Of a stretch of DNA of 64,000 nt, positions 1 through 6,142 are shown piece by piece. The DNA comes from Ruminococcaceae bacterium UBA7217 (GTDB lineage Bacteria; Bacillota; Clostridia; Oscillospirales; Acutalibacteraceae): positions 10,667 to 74,666 of the forward strand of contig DKTZ01000016.1 of NCBI GenBank assembly GCA_002490425.1, in the 5' to 3' direction. The translations under genes and the position numbers were made by a program. Position 1 is the first letter of the stretch. Each line of letters begins with the position of its first letter. The notes below the pieces were generated by a model. It saw only the letters and a list, made by a program, of their open reading frames with translations, was not told the DNA's origin and searched no databases.

Positions 1-17
1 TTTTGTCAATTTTCCTA

Positions 18-46
18 TTGAAAATGTTGTCCCGTAAATGTATAAT
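18..46 (+). promoter_or_regulatory. Sigma-A-type promoter of the NifU-like/GGGtGRT operon
   Basis: TTGAAA at 18-23 and a perfect TATAAT at 41-46 are separated by 17 bases. Transcription would begin near 53, about 50 bases before the first start codon, which is preceded by an AAAGGAG ribosome-binding site. Confidence 0.7.
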
Positions 47-105
47 TTAAAAGGTTAAACCAAATTAAGGAAAATCAAGTAAATTCAGAAAGGAGTTTAT
101 CTTTT

Positions 106-801
106 ATGATTAACTATTCACATGAAGTAGAAACTATGTGCTGTGTTAAAAAAGGTCCGCATCACGACCCGGCTCCCATTCCCGAAGAGGGCAAATGGAT
201 TGCTTCAAAGCAGATTACAGATGTTTCGGGCTACACACACGGCATCGGCTGGTGCGCACCTCAGCAGGGCGGCTGCAAGCTTTCACTCAATGTTAAAAAC
301 GGTATTATTGAGGAAGCTCTTGTCGAAACAATCGGCTGCTCAGGTATGACACATTCAGCTGCTATGGCTGCTGAAATTCTTCCCGGCAAAACAATTCTTG
401 AGGCTCTTAATACAGACCTTGTCTGCGACGCTATCAACACTGCTATGAGAGAGCTTTTCCTCCAGATAGTTTACGGACGTACTCAGTCTGCATTCTCTGA
501 CGACGGACTTGTTATCGGCGCAGGTATGGAGGACCTCGGCAAGGGCTACCGCTCAATGGTCGGCACAATGTACGGCACAAAGGCAAAGGGCGTTCGCTAC
601 CTTGAAATGACAGAGGGCTACTGCACAAGAATGGCTCTTGACGAGAACGATGAGGTTATCGGCTATGAATTCGTTTCGCTCGGCAAGATGACTGACTTTA
701 TCAAAAAGGGTATGGAACCCAACGAAGCATACGAAAAATCAATCGGCACATACGGCAGATTCGCAGAAGCTGCAAAGTATATTGACCCGAGAAAAGAATA
801 A
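106..801 (+). CDS. NifU/IscU-like iron-sulfur cluster scaffold protein
   Basis: The 231-residue product resembles the NifU_N/IscU-like scaffold proteins that sit beside GGGtGRT genes in Clostridia. Cysteines that could hold a cluster are visible at about residues 12-13, 50, 57, 78 (in GCSGMTH) and 107, with one more in the GYCTRM segment near 173. It is longer than a classical IscU of about 130 residues: the scaffold core occupies roughly residues 45-130 and is followed by a second conserved-looking half. The start at 106 has an AAAGGAG site seven bases upstream and a good promoter. The next gene begins 18 bases after the stop, so the two are one operon. A role in Fe-S assembly or delivery is inferred from the family; the client, perhaps the GGGtGRT protein, is unknown. 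Confidence 0.85.
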   Translation: MINYSHEVETMCCVKKGPHHDPAPIPEEGKWIASKQITDVSGYTHGIGWCAPQQGGCKLSLNVKNGIIEEALVETIGCSGMTHSAAMAAEILPGKTILEALNTDLVCDAINTAMRELFLQIVYGRTQSAFSDDGLVIGAGMEDLGKGYRSMVGTMYGTKAKGVRYLEMTEGYCTRMALDENDEVIGYEFVSLGKMTDFIKKGMEPNEAYEKSIGTYGRFAEAAKYIDPRKE

Positions 802-819
802 GAAAGGGAGGATTTCACA

Positions 820-1821
820 ATGGCACAGTTTGAAGGTTACGAAAGACGTGAGGCTAAAATCCTCGCAACTCTTAAAGAATACGGCATTTCATCAATTGAT
901 GAGTGCAAGGATATTTGCGCAGAAAAAGGCATTGACCCTTATACAATTGTTCAGGAAACACAGCCTATCTGCTTTGAAAATGCAAAATGGGCTTACACAG
1001 TAGGCGCCGCAATCGCTATTAAATCAGGTTGCAAAAAGGCGGCTGACGCTGCTGCCGCAATCGGCGTAGGTCTTCAGAGCTTCTGCATCCCTGGCTCTGT
1101 TGCTGAAAACCGTAAGGTTGGTCTCGGCCACGGAAACCTCGGCAAAATGCTTCTTTCAGAAGAAACAGAGTGCTTCTGCTTCCTTGCAGGTCACGAGAGC
1201 TTTGCCGCCGCTGAAGGTGCTATCAAAATTGCTCTTAACGCTAACAAGGTTCGTGAGAATAAGCTCCGCGTTATCCTTAACGGTCTCGGCAAGGACGCCG
1301 CTTATATCATTTCAAGAATAAACGGCTTCACATATTGCGAAACAGTATTTGACCCCTACACCGAAACAGTTACGGTTACTGAGCAGAAGCCCTTCTCAAA
1401 CGGTCCGAGAGCAGATGTTAAATGCTACGGCGCTGACAATGTTCCCGAAGGCGTTGCAATTATGAAGCTTGAAAATGTCGGCGTTTCCATAACAGGTAAC
1501 TCAACAAACCCGACTCGTTTCCAGCACCCCGTTGCAGGCACATACAAGAAATGGTGCGTTGAAAACGGCATTAACTATTTCTCAGTAGCATCGGGCGGCG
1601 GTACAGGCAGAACGCTTCACCCCGACAATATGGCGGCAGGCCCCTCAAGCTACGGCTTAACTGACACAATGGGCAGAATGCATTCAGACGCTCAGTTCGC
1701 AGGTTCTTCTTCAGTTCCCGCTCACGTTGAAATGATGGGACTTATCGGCATGGGCAACAACCCCATGGTCGGTGCAACAGTTGCAGTTGCGGTTGCTGTT
1801 GAAGAGGCAATGAAAGCATAA
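820..1821 (+). CDS. GGGtGRT family protein of unknown function
   Basis: This 333-residue protein carries the family-defining signature GGGTGRT at about residues 258-264, followed by LHPDNM. The family is widespread in anaerobic Firmicutes and is usually found next to a NifU-like scaffold, as here. No signal peptide or membrane segment is visible. It contains scattered cysteines, including one in the C-K-D-I-C stretch near residues 28-32. The glycine-rich signature looks like a nucleotide- or phosphate-binding loop, but that is only a resemblance. The AAAGGGAGG ribosome-binding site lies just after the upstream stop, and the gene is followed by a strong terminator. The reaction is not known; pairing with the scaffold suggests an Fe-S dependent enzyme. 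Confidence 0.85.
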   Translation: MAQFEGYERREAKILATLKEYGISSIDECKDICAEKGIDPYTIVQETQPICFENAKWAYTVGAAIAIKSGCKKAADAAAAIGVGLQSFCIPGSVAENRKVGLGHGNLGKMLLSEETECFCFLAGHESFAAAEGAIKIALNANKVRENKLRVILNGLGKDAAYIISRINGFTYCETVFDPYTETVTVTEQKPFSNGPRADVKCYGADNVPEGVAIMKLENVGVSITGNSTNPTRFQHPVAGTYKKWCVENGINYFSVASGGGTGRTLHPDNMAAGPSSYGLTDTMGRMHSDAQFAGSSSVPAHVEMMGLIGMGNNPMVGATVAVAVAVEEAMKA

Positions 1822-1850
1822 TTTGACTTTTTGTCAAATACAGTCTTTAT

Positions 1851-1897
1851 AAAAAAACAGGACTTTCGACGTAAAAATCGGAAGTCCTGTTTTTTAT
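1851..1897 (+). terminator. Rho-independent terminator after the GGGtGRT gene
   Basis: AACAGGACTT (1856-1865) pairs with AAGTCCTGTT (1882-1891) and is followed by a T run. An A run precedes the stem, so it could work in both directions. Confidence 0.9.
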
Positions 1898-2126
1898 GAT
1901 ACAATGTTACGCAATTTAATATATTTCAAGTTTTCCTTTGGGACGAAGTGGGCTTCGTCCCCTACCGTGTGGAGCAAATACTGAGAGTTTGTCTTTTAAA
2001 TTTCAACCGAAATTATTCATCCGTGCAGGGACAGTTTACAGCCCGCTCTCCGTTACAAATTTTAATCTTTCGTTTTATTTTTCACGGTACGCCGAGGTCG
2101 GCGTACCCTACAAGTTTTTTACTTAT
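1898..2126. repeat. Intergenic spacer with two dispersed-family hairpins
   Basis: No gene is supported here. The spacer between convergent genes holds two hairpins of the dispersed GTAGGG/CCCTAC family. One is GGGACGAAG/CTTCGTCCC at 1940-1961 ending in CCCTAC. The other is GGTACGCC-GAGGTC-GGCGTACC at 2086-2107, also running into CCCTAC. The GAGGTC loop recurs in the copy at 34329-34354. Confidence 0.6.
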
Positions 2127-2711
2127 TTATGAATATCTTTGAATAATACTTTCTGCGATTTCACGCTTAGTTCTTGACGTATCCATAGCCTGTTTTTCTA
2201 TGTAGCGGTGTGCGTCGGGTTCAGACATATCCTTATTGTCAATGAGCAGCCACTTTGCCCTGTTAACAAGCCTTATTTCTTCCATTTTCTCTTCAATGGT
2301 CACAGTCTTTTTGTCAAGACGTCGAAGCTTTTCACGAGCGGACACCATCCAAATTATGCCCTGCATTACCAAAGCGGAGGATGTTGGCTTTGACAGAGGG
2401 AATACGCCGTACTGCGACACCTGTGCACAAATATCTTCAAAAAGCTCAGCTTTTACAAGCTGCATACAAACGGTATTTTTCCCCGTTGAAACATCAATTG
2501 CAAGCTTTGTTCCGAAATCGTCAGGCAAGGGCGAATTTATTATTACAAAATCGTAGCTGTTTTCAAGCAGAAGTCGGTTTGCAGACGACACATTGCCTGC
2601 AAATGTCACTTTTTTTATATTTCTGCCCGAAAGCAACGGCTTTAACGCCTCATTCATCTTTTCAGAGGATGAAACAACCAAGACGCAGTATGAATGTCCC
2701 TCGTAAACCAT
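2127..2711 (-). CDS. ANTAR-domain antiterminator with degenerate receiver (nitrogen control)
   Basis: The 194-residue protein has an N-terminal receiver-like domain (about residues 7-120) and a C-terminal ANTAR RNA-binding domain (about 130-192, with the RAKWLL and EAQ-like helices). At the usual phospho-acceptor Asp position of the receiver (V-I-I-N-S-P) there is Asn, so ordinary aspartate phosphorylation looks unlikely. ANTAR proteins bind tandem hairpins with six-base loops (A at position 1, G at 4) in nascent leaders and block termination. Such hairpins lie in the leaders of glnA, gdhA and the asnB cluster in this window. The gene starts 34 bases after the glnA stop with an AAAGGGGG site, so it is co-transcribed with glnA. 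The arrangement matches the known glnA-nitR pair of solventogenic Clostridium. What signals nitrogen status to it cannot be seen. Confidence 0.88.
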   Translation of the reverse strand: MVYEGHSYCVLVVSSSEKMNEALKPLLSGRNIKKVTFAGNVSSANRLLLENSYDFVIINSPLPDDFGTKLAIDVSTGKNTVCMQLVKAELFEDICAQVSQYGVFPLSKPTSSALVMQGIIWMVSAREKLRRLDKKTVTIEEKMEEIRLVNRAKWLLIDNKDMSEPDAHRYIEKQAMDTSRTKREIAESIIQRYS

Positions 2712-2745
2712 ATATGCTTCATCCCCCTTTCAAAAAATTCAGTAA

Positions 2746-3954
2746 TTATTTGCAGTATGTTTTAATCATCATTTCAGGTAAATGGTCTGCTATAAATCTG
2801 CTTGACCCTGCTATTTTAACGGCCTCGCTCCTTGTTCTCGGCAGCCGCTTATATTCTGAGAGCGTTTTTTCATCCGCTTTGTAAAAATTGATATTAGCAG
2901 GTCTCGGAAGCTCGGCATTATTTTTTATTCCGTCAAGCCCTGCATATATAAGCAGTGCAAACGCTAAATACGGATTAGCTGACGGGTCAGACGAGCGAAG
3001 CTCAGCACGCTTATACTCACCGTAAGCGGCAGGTATTCTTACAAGCTGAGAGCGGTTTTCGCTTGACCATGAAATGTACTTAGGCGCTTTGTCACTGCCA
3101 AGCCTTTCATAGGACTTTTCGGTAGGATTTAAAAATGCCGTCATCTCGGAAATGTGCTCCAAAACACCAGCTATCATTGAGGTCTTTCGGTCAACGCCGT
3201 CTTTGCTTTTCACGGAAATGTTAATATGCAGTCCGTTGCCCGGCTTATCTTTGAGCGGTTTCGGCGAAAACGAAGCATAAAGCCCGTTTCTTGCGGCGAT
3301 AGCGCTTACAACGTTTGCGAAAGTGATTGTGTTGTCAGCGGCGGAAAGAGCGTCTGAATATCTGAAATCTATTTCATTCTGCCCCGGACCTTCCTCGTGG
3401 TGCGAGCTTTCGGGGTGAATACCCATCTGTTCAAGAGTTAAGCAGATTTCACGTCGCACATTCTCACCCTTATCGGCAATTGCAACGTCCATATAACCTG
3501 CTTTGTCGTAAGGAATGTCGGTAGGCTCGCCGTTTTCGTCGAGCTTGAACAGATAAAACTCCATTTCAGCACCGAAGAAAAACTCGTAGCCCTCTTTTTT
3601 CGCATCTTCAACAGCTTTAATCAAAATGCTTCTTGTGTCGTTTTCAAACTGTCTGCCGTCAGGGTAATTTACAGTGCAAAACATTCTTACTACCTTACCG
3701 TGCTCAGGCCGCCACGGCAAGATTGAGAGCGTGTCGGGGTCGGGGTGCAACAGCAAATCGGAATAAACTTCTCCGCCGAAGCCCTCCACGGCAGAAGCGT
3801 CAATCGCAATTCCGAAGTCAAAGGCACGGGAAAGCTCATCGGGCATAAGCGAAATATTTTTCTGTTTTCCGAACACATCGCAAAATGCAAGACGGATAAA
3901 TTTCACATCCTCTTCCCTTACGAACTGCATTATTTCCTCTTTAGTATATTTCAT
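2746..3954 (-). CDS. glnA: Glutamine synthetase, short type I form
   Basis: It makes glutamine from glutamate, ammonia and ATP in the cytoplasm. Type I landmarks are present: the beta-grasp N-terminal domain with DVFGKQKN, the metal-binding GAEMEFYLF near residue 128, HHEEGPGQNEIDF near 185, GNGLHINIS near 240, and the NRSQLVRIPA and RSSDPSANPYLAF segments near 300-330. The protein has 402 residues against about 440-470 for most type I enzymes. The shortfall is mainly at the C-terminus, which lacks the usual EWDEY-to-W-x-x-Y tail. That tail includes the region used by Bacillus GS to bind TnrA/GlnR. The gene is preceded by a TTGACT/TATAAT promoter and an ANTAR-type leader hairpin, and is followed by the ANTAR protein gene. 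Confidence 0.95.
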   Translation of the reverse strand: MKYTKEEIMQFVREEDVKFIRLAFCDVFGKQKNISLMPDELSRAFDFGIAIDASAVEGFGGEVYSDLLLHPDPDTLSILPWRPEHGKVVRMFCTVNYPDGRQFENDTRSILIKAVEDAKKEGYEFFFGAEMEFYLFKLDENGEPTDIPYDKAGYMDVAIADKGENVRREICLTLEQMGIHPESSHHEEGPGQNEIDFRYSDALSAADNTITFANVVSAIAARNGLYASFSPKPLKDKPGNGLHINISVKSKDGVDRKTSMIAGVLEHISEMTAFLNPTEKSYERLGSDKAPKYISWSSENRSQLVRIPAAYGEYKRAELRSSDPSANPYLAFALLIYAGLDGIKNNAELPRPANINFYKADEKTLSEYKRLPRTRSEAVKIAGSSRFIADHLPEMMIKTYCK

Positions 3955-3989
3955 AACGCACCTGCTTTCTGATTTTTTAAAAATAAAAC

Positions 3990-4034
3990 GTCCATCTTGA
4001 CAAATTGAGAATCAAAATGAACGCCATTGCTCAT
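3990..4034 (-). promoter_or_regulatory. ANTAR-type tandem hairpins in the glnA leader
   Basis: On the minus strand ATGAGC/GTTCAT encloses the six-base loop AATGGC (4017-4034), with A at loop position 1 and G at position 4, the hallmark of ANTAR substrates. A weaker second hairpin GTC/GAC with loop AAGATG follows at 3990-4001 and runs into a T-rich stretch (GTTTTATTTTT). The first hairpin begins within about ten bases of the predicted transcription start. A terminator/antiterminator switch is inferred from the known mechanism. Confidence 0.72.
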
Positions 4035-4047
4035 ATATCTATATGAA

Positions 4048-4076
4048 ATTATACATAATATATAATAAAAAGTCAA
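4048..4076 (-). promoter_or_regulatory. glnA promoter
   Basis: On the minus strand TTGACT (4071-4076) and TATAAT (4048-4053) are separated by 17 bases. Transcription would start near 4041, a few bases ahead of the ANTAR-type hairpin. Confidence 0.8.
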
Positions 4077-4133
4077 TAACCGTATTTGAAAATCGGTGCC
4101 CTTCACAAATTTTTCCGATACTTGAATTTTTTG

Positions 4134-4162
4134 TTGACAAATTAAAAATACAAATGTATAAT
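4134..4162 (+). promoter_or_regulatory. gdhA promoter (consensus)
   Basis: A perfect TTGACA (4134-4139) and a perfect TATAAT (4157-4162) are 17 bases apart. Such a strong promoter fits control after initiation, by attenuation in the leader that follows. Confidence 0.9.
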
Positions 4163-4172
4163 TATTCTCAAT

Positions 4173-4218
4173 AAAGGCAATGGCGTCTTTGAGTCACAAG
4201 GCTCAATGGCGCCTTTTT
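4173..4218 (+). promoter_or_regulatory. ANTAR-type tandem hairpins/attenuator in the gdhA leader
   Basis: AAAGGC (4173-4178) and GTCTTT (4185-4190) close the six-base loop AATGGC with A1 and G4. A second hairpin, AAGGC (4198-4202) with GCCTT (4211-4215), repeats the AATGGC motif in an eight-base loop and is followed by T5, so it doubles as a terminator. A longer pairing of TTGAG with CTCAA is also possible. Hairpin one starts only about ten bases after the -10 box. Binding by the ANTAR protein encoded 1.5 kb away is inferred. Confidence 0.75.
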
Positions 4219-4239
4219 GCGTTTTAGGAGGATATGAAA

Positions 4240-5574
4240 ATGTCATACGTTGACGAAGCAATTGAAAGAGTAATAAGAGAGAATCCTGGTGAACCGGAGT
4301 TTCACCAGGCGGTAAAAGAGGTTTTGGAATCTCTTCGCCCCGTTATTGAGAAAAATGAGGAAAAGTACAGAAAAGACGCTTTACTTGAAAGACTTGTTAA
4401 CCCAGAACGTCAAATTAAATTCAGGGTTCCGTGGGTAGATGACAACGGCAACGCACAGATTAACACAGGCTACCGTGTTCAGTTTAACTCGGCAATAGGT
4501 CCTTACAAGGGCGGTATCCGTTTGCACCCGTCAGTTAATATCGGTATTATTAAATTCCTCGGCTTTGAACAGATTTTCAAGAATTCACTTACAGGTCTTC
4601 CCATCGGCGGCGGTAAGGGCGGTTCGGACTTTAACCCCAAGGGCAAGTCAGACCGTGAGGTTATGGCATTCTGCCAGAGCTTTATGACAGAGCTTGTTAA
4701 GTACATAGGACCCAACGCAGACGTTCCCGCAGGCGACATCGGCACGGGTGCACGCGAAATCGGTTATATGTTCGGTCAGTACAAGAGAATCAGAGGTCTT
4801 TTTGAGGGCGTTCTTACAGGTAAAGGTCTTTCATACGGCGGCTCTCTTGCAAGAACTGAGGCTACGGGCTACGGTCTTCTTTACATAACAGAGGAAATGC
4901 TCAAATCAAACGGCATGGACATAAACGGCAAGACAGCATTGGTTTCTGGCTCGGGCAACGTAGCAATTTACGCTATTGAAAAAGCACATCAATTAGGCGC
5001 AAAGGTTTTGACCTGCTCCGATTCAACAGGCTGGGTTTACGATCCGGACGGAATTGATGTTGCGGCTCTTAAAGAAATTAAAGAGGTTAAACGTGCAAGA
5101 CTTACGGAATATAAAAATTACAGACCGAATTCGGAATATCACGAGGGCAAGGGTGTTTGGAATATTAAGGCTGATATTGCTCTTCCCTGCGCAACGCAGA
5201 ATGAACTTTCGCTTGAAGATGCGAAAATGCTCGTTGCAAACGGTGTAATTGCAGTCGCAGAGGGTGCAAATATGCCCACAACCGAAGAAGCAACAAAATA
5301 TTTGCAGGAGAACGGCGTTTATTTCGTTCCCGGCAAGGCGGCAAACGCAGGCGGCGTTGCAACATCTGCTCTTGAAATGAGCCAGAACAGCGAAAGAATA
5401 AGCTGGACTCTTGAAAAGGTTGACAAAAAACTTCAGGGCATTATGGTTGATATTTTCCATAATATTGACGATGCGGCAAAGAGATACGGCTTTGACGGCA
5501 ACTACGTTGTAGGCGCAAACATTGCAGGCTTTGAAAAAGTTGTAAACGCAATGGAAGCACAGGGTATTGTATAA
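4240..5574 (+). CDS. gdhA: NADP-type glutamate dehydrogenase
   Basis: It interconverts 2-oxoglutarate plus ammonia with glutamate. The product (444 residues) has the usual hexameric GDH length. Landmarks are YKGGIRLHPSVN near residue 88, the catalytic-lysine loop GGGKGGSDFNPKGKS near 122, PAGDIGTGAREIGY near 163, and the Rossmann motif GSGNVAIYAIEKA near 236. An in-frame ATG at 4234 is only two bases from the AGGAGG box (4226-4231), whereas ATG 4240 has an eight-base spacer and gives the family's usual MSYVDEAI beginning, so 4240 is preferred. The gene has a consensus promoter and an ANTAR-type attenuator. With glnA divergent and the amidotransferase cluster downstream it forms one nitrogen-assimilation block. 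Confidence 0.95.
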   Translation: MSYVDEAIERVIRENPGEPEFHQAVKEVLESLRPVIEKNEEKYRKDALLERLVNPERQIKFRVPWVDDNGNAQINTGYRVQFNSAIGPYKGGIRLHPSVNIGIIKFLGFEQIFKNSLTGLPIGGGKGGSDFNPKGKSDREVMAFCQSFMTELVKYIGPNADVPAGDIGTGAREIGYMFGQYKRIRGLFEGVLTGKGLSYGGSLARTEATGYGLLYITEEMLKSNGMDINGKTALVSGSGNVAIYAIEKAHQLGAKVLTCSDSTGWVYDPDGIDVAALKEIKEVKRARLTEYKNYRPNSEYHEGKGVWNIKADIALPCATQNELSLEDAKMLVANGVIAVAEGANMPTTEEATKYLQENGVYFVPGKAANAGGVATSALEMSQNSERISWTLEKVDKKLQGIMVDIFHNIDDAAKRYGFDGNYVVGANIAGFEKVVNAMEAQGIV

Positions 5575-5623
5575 TATCCCGATAAAATCAGTATAACCTC
5601 CTTTAGGGGTTAGAATCATAACA

Positions 5624-5681
5624 GCATAAAGGCAATGACGTCTTTGATTTTTTATATCAAGGTGTCGTTGCCTTTATGTAT
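5624..5681 (+). promoter_or_regulatory. Third ANTAR-type hairpin, upstream of the asnB cluster
   Basis: AAAGGC (5628-5633) and GTCTTT (5640-5645) close the loop AATGAC, again with A1 and G4, and the stem is identical to that of gdhA. A second hairpin AAGGT/GCCTT with loop GTCGTT lies at 5659-5674. The two halves can alternatively pair along their whole length into one long hairpin (CATAAAGGCAA with TTGCCTTTATG at the base). No clear T run follows, and only a possible TAGAAT -10 box (5611-5616) is seen. The element may act on gdhA read-through. Confidence 0.6.
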
Positions 5682-5718
5682 TCTTAAAAGCTTTAACAAA
5701 TAAAACGGGAGGCGCAGT

Positions 5719-5871
5719 ATGAGCAATGATGACAATAATATAAATATACAGTATTTTTACATTAAAAGTCCCGATTTGACTTTTAATGCGTACAATGCAG
5801 AAAGTGCATTTTCAGACAGCTGTTCAAAGCTATGCGAATACTGCGAAGATGTAACTTCTTACGATTATTGA
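5719..5871 (+). CDS. 50-residue cysteine-containing small ORF between two regulatory leaders
   Basis: ATG 5719 follows a GGGAGG box (5707-5712) with a six-base spacer and gives 50 residues ending at TGA 5869-5871. The peptide is acidic and has no membrane segment. Its C-terminal third has four cysteines, three of them in the order C-x3-C-x2-C, which could bind a metal or Fe-S cluster. It lies after the ANTAR-type hairpin and just before the T-box, a place where a leader peptide or a small regulatory protein would be plausible. I do not recognise a family. Support comes from the ribosome-binding site and position only; it could be a chance ORF. Confidence 0.5.
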   Translation: MSNDDNNINIQYFYIKSPDLTFNAYNAESAFSDSCSKLCEYCEDVTSYDY

Positions 5872-5879
5872 TATACAAA

Positions 5880-6133
5880 AGCGTTTGAGAAAAGAGAAGT
5901 AACAAAGAAAGCCGCTTTCAGAGAGTGCCGTTTGCTGGAAAGGCACAGCGGGCGCTTTGCGAATAACACTTTTCGAGCTGCAAGCTGAAAGGCTAAAAGC
6001 CGAAGAGAGCCGATTAAGCGAGCCGTACTCCGTGCGTAAAACGGTAAAATCTTTTTATAGATTTAAGAAAAAAAATAGGTGGCACCGCGAGAACAGCACT
6101 TGCCCTATTGAATGCTGATTACTATTTTTAGGA
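5880..6133 (+). promoter_or_regulatory. T-box leader, probable asparagine specifier
   Basis: The conserved T-box AGGTGGCACCGCG lies at 6077-6089. The antiterminator can be drawn completely: AATAGG (6074-6079) with CCTATT (6104-6109), the bulge TGGCACC, then GCGAG (6087-6091) with CTTGC (6099-6103). Stem I features are visible upstream, including AGTAACAAAG, CAGAGAGTGCCG and GCTGGAAAGGCAC. The candidate specifier AAC (5965-5967) in GAATAACACTTTTCGAGC would read uncharged tRNA-Asn, which agrees with asnB downstream. A strong competing terminator is not obvious. CCTA (6104-6107) could instead pair with TAGG (6129-6132) of the asnB ribosome-binding site, which suggests possible translational control. 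Confidence 0.88.
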
Positions 6134-6142
6134 GTGATATTT

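Noticed and set aside
1938..2142. Overlapping 64-codon frames between the first terminator and the ANTAR gene
   Set aside because: They are built across hairpin repeats, lack ribosome-binding sites, and overlap each other in different frames.
5023..5619. 198-codon minus-strand frame across the gdhA end
   Set aside because: Antisense shadow of gdhA; Cys/Asn-rich composition typical of reversed coding sequence.
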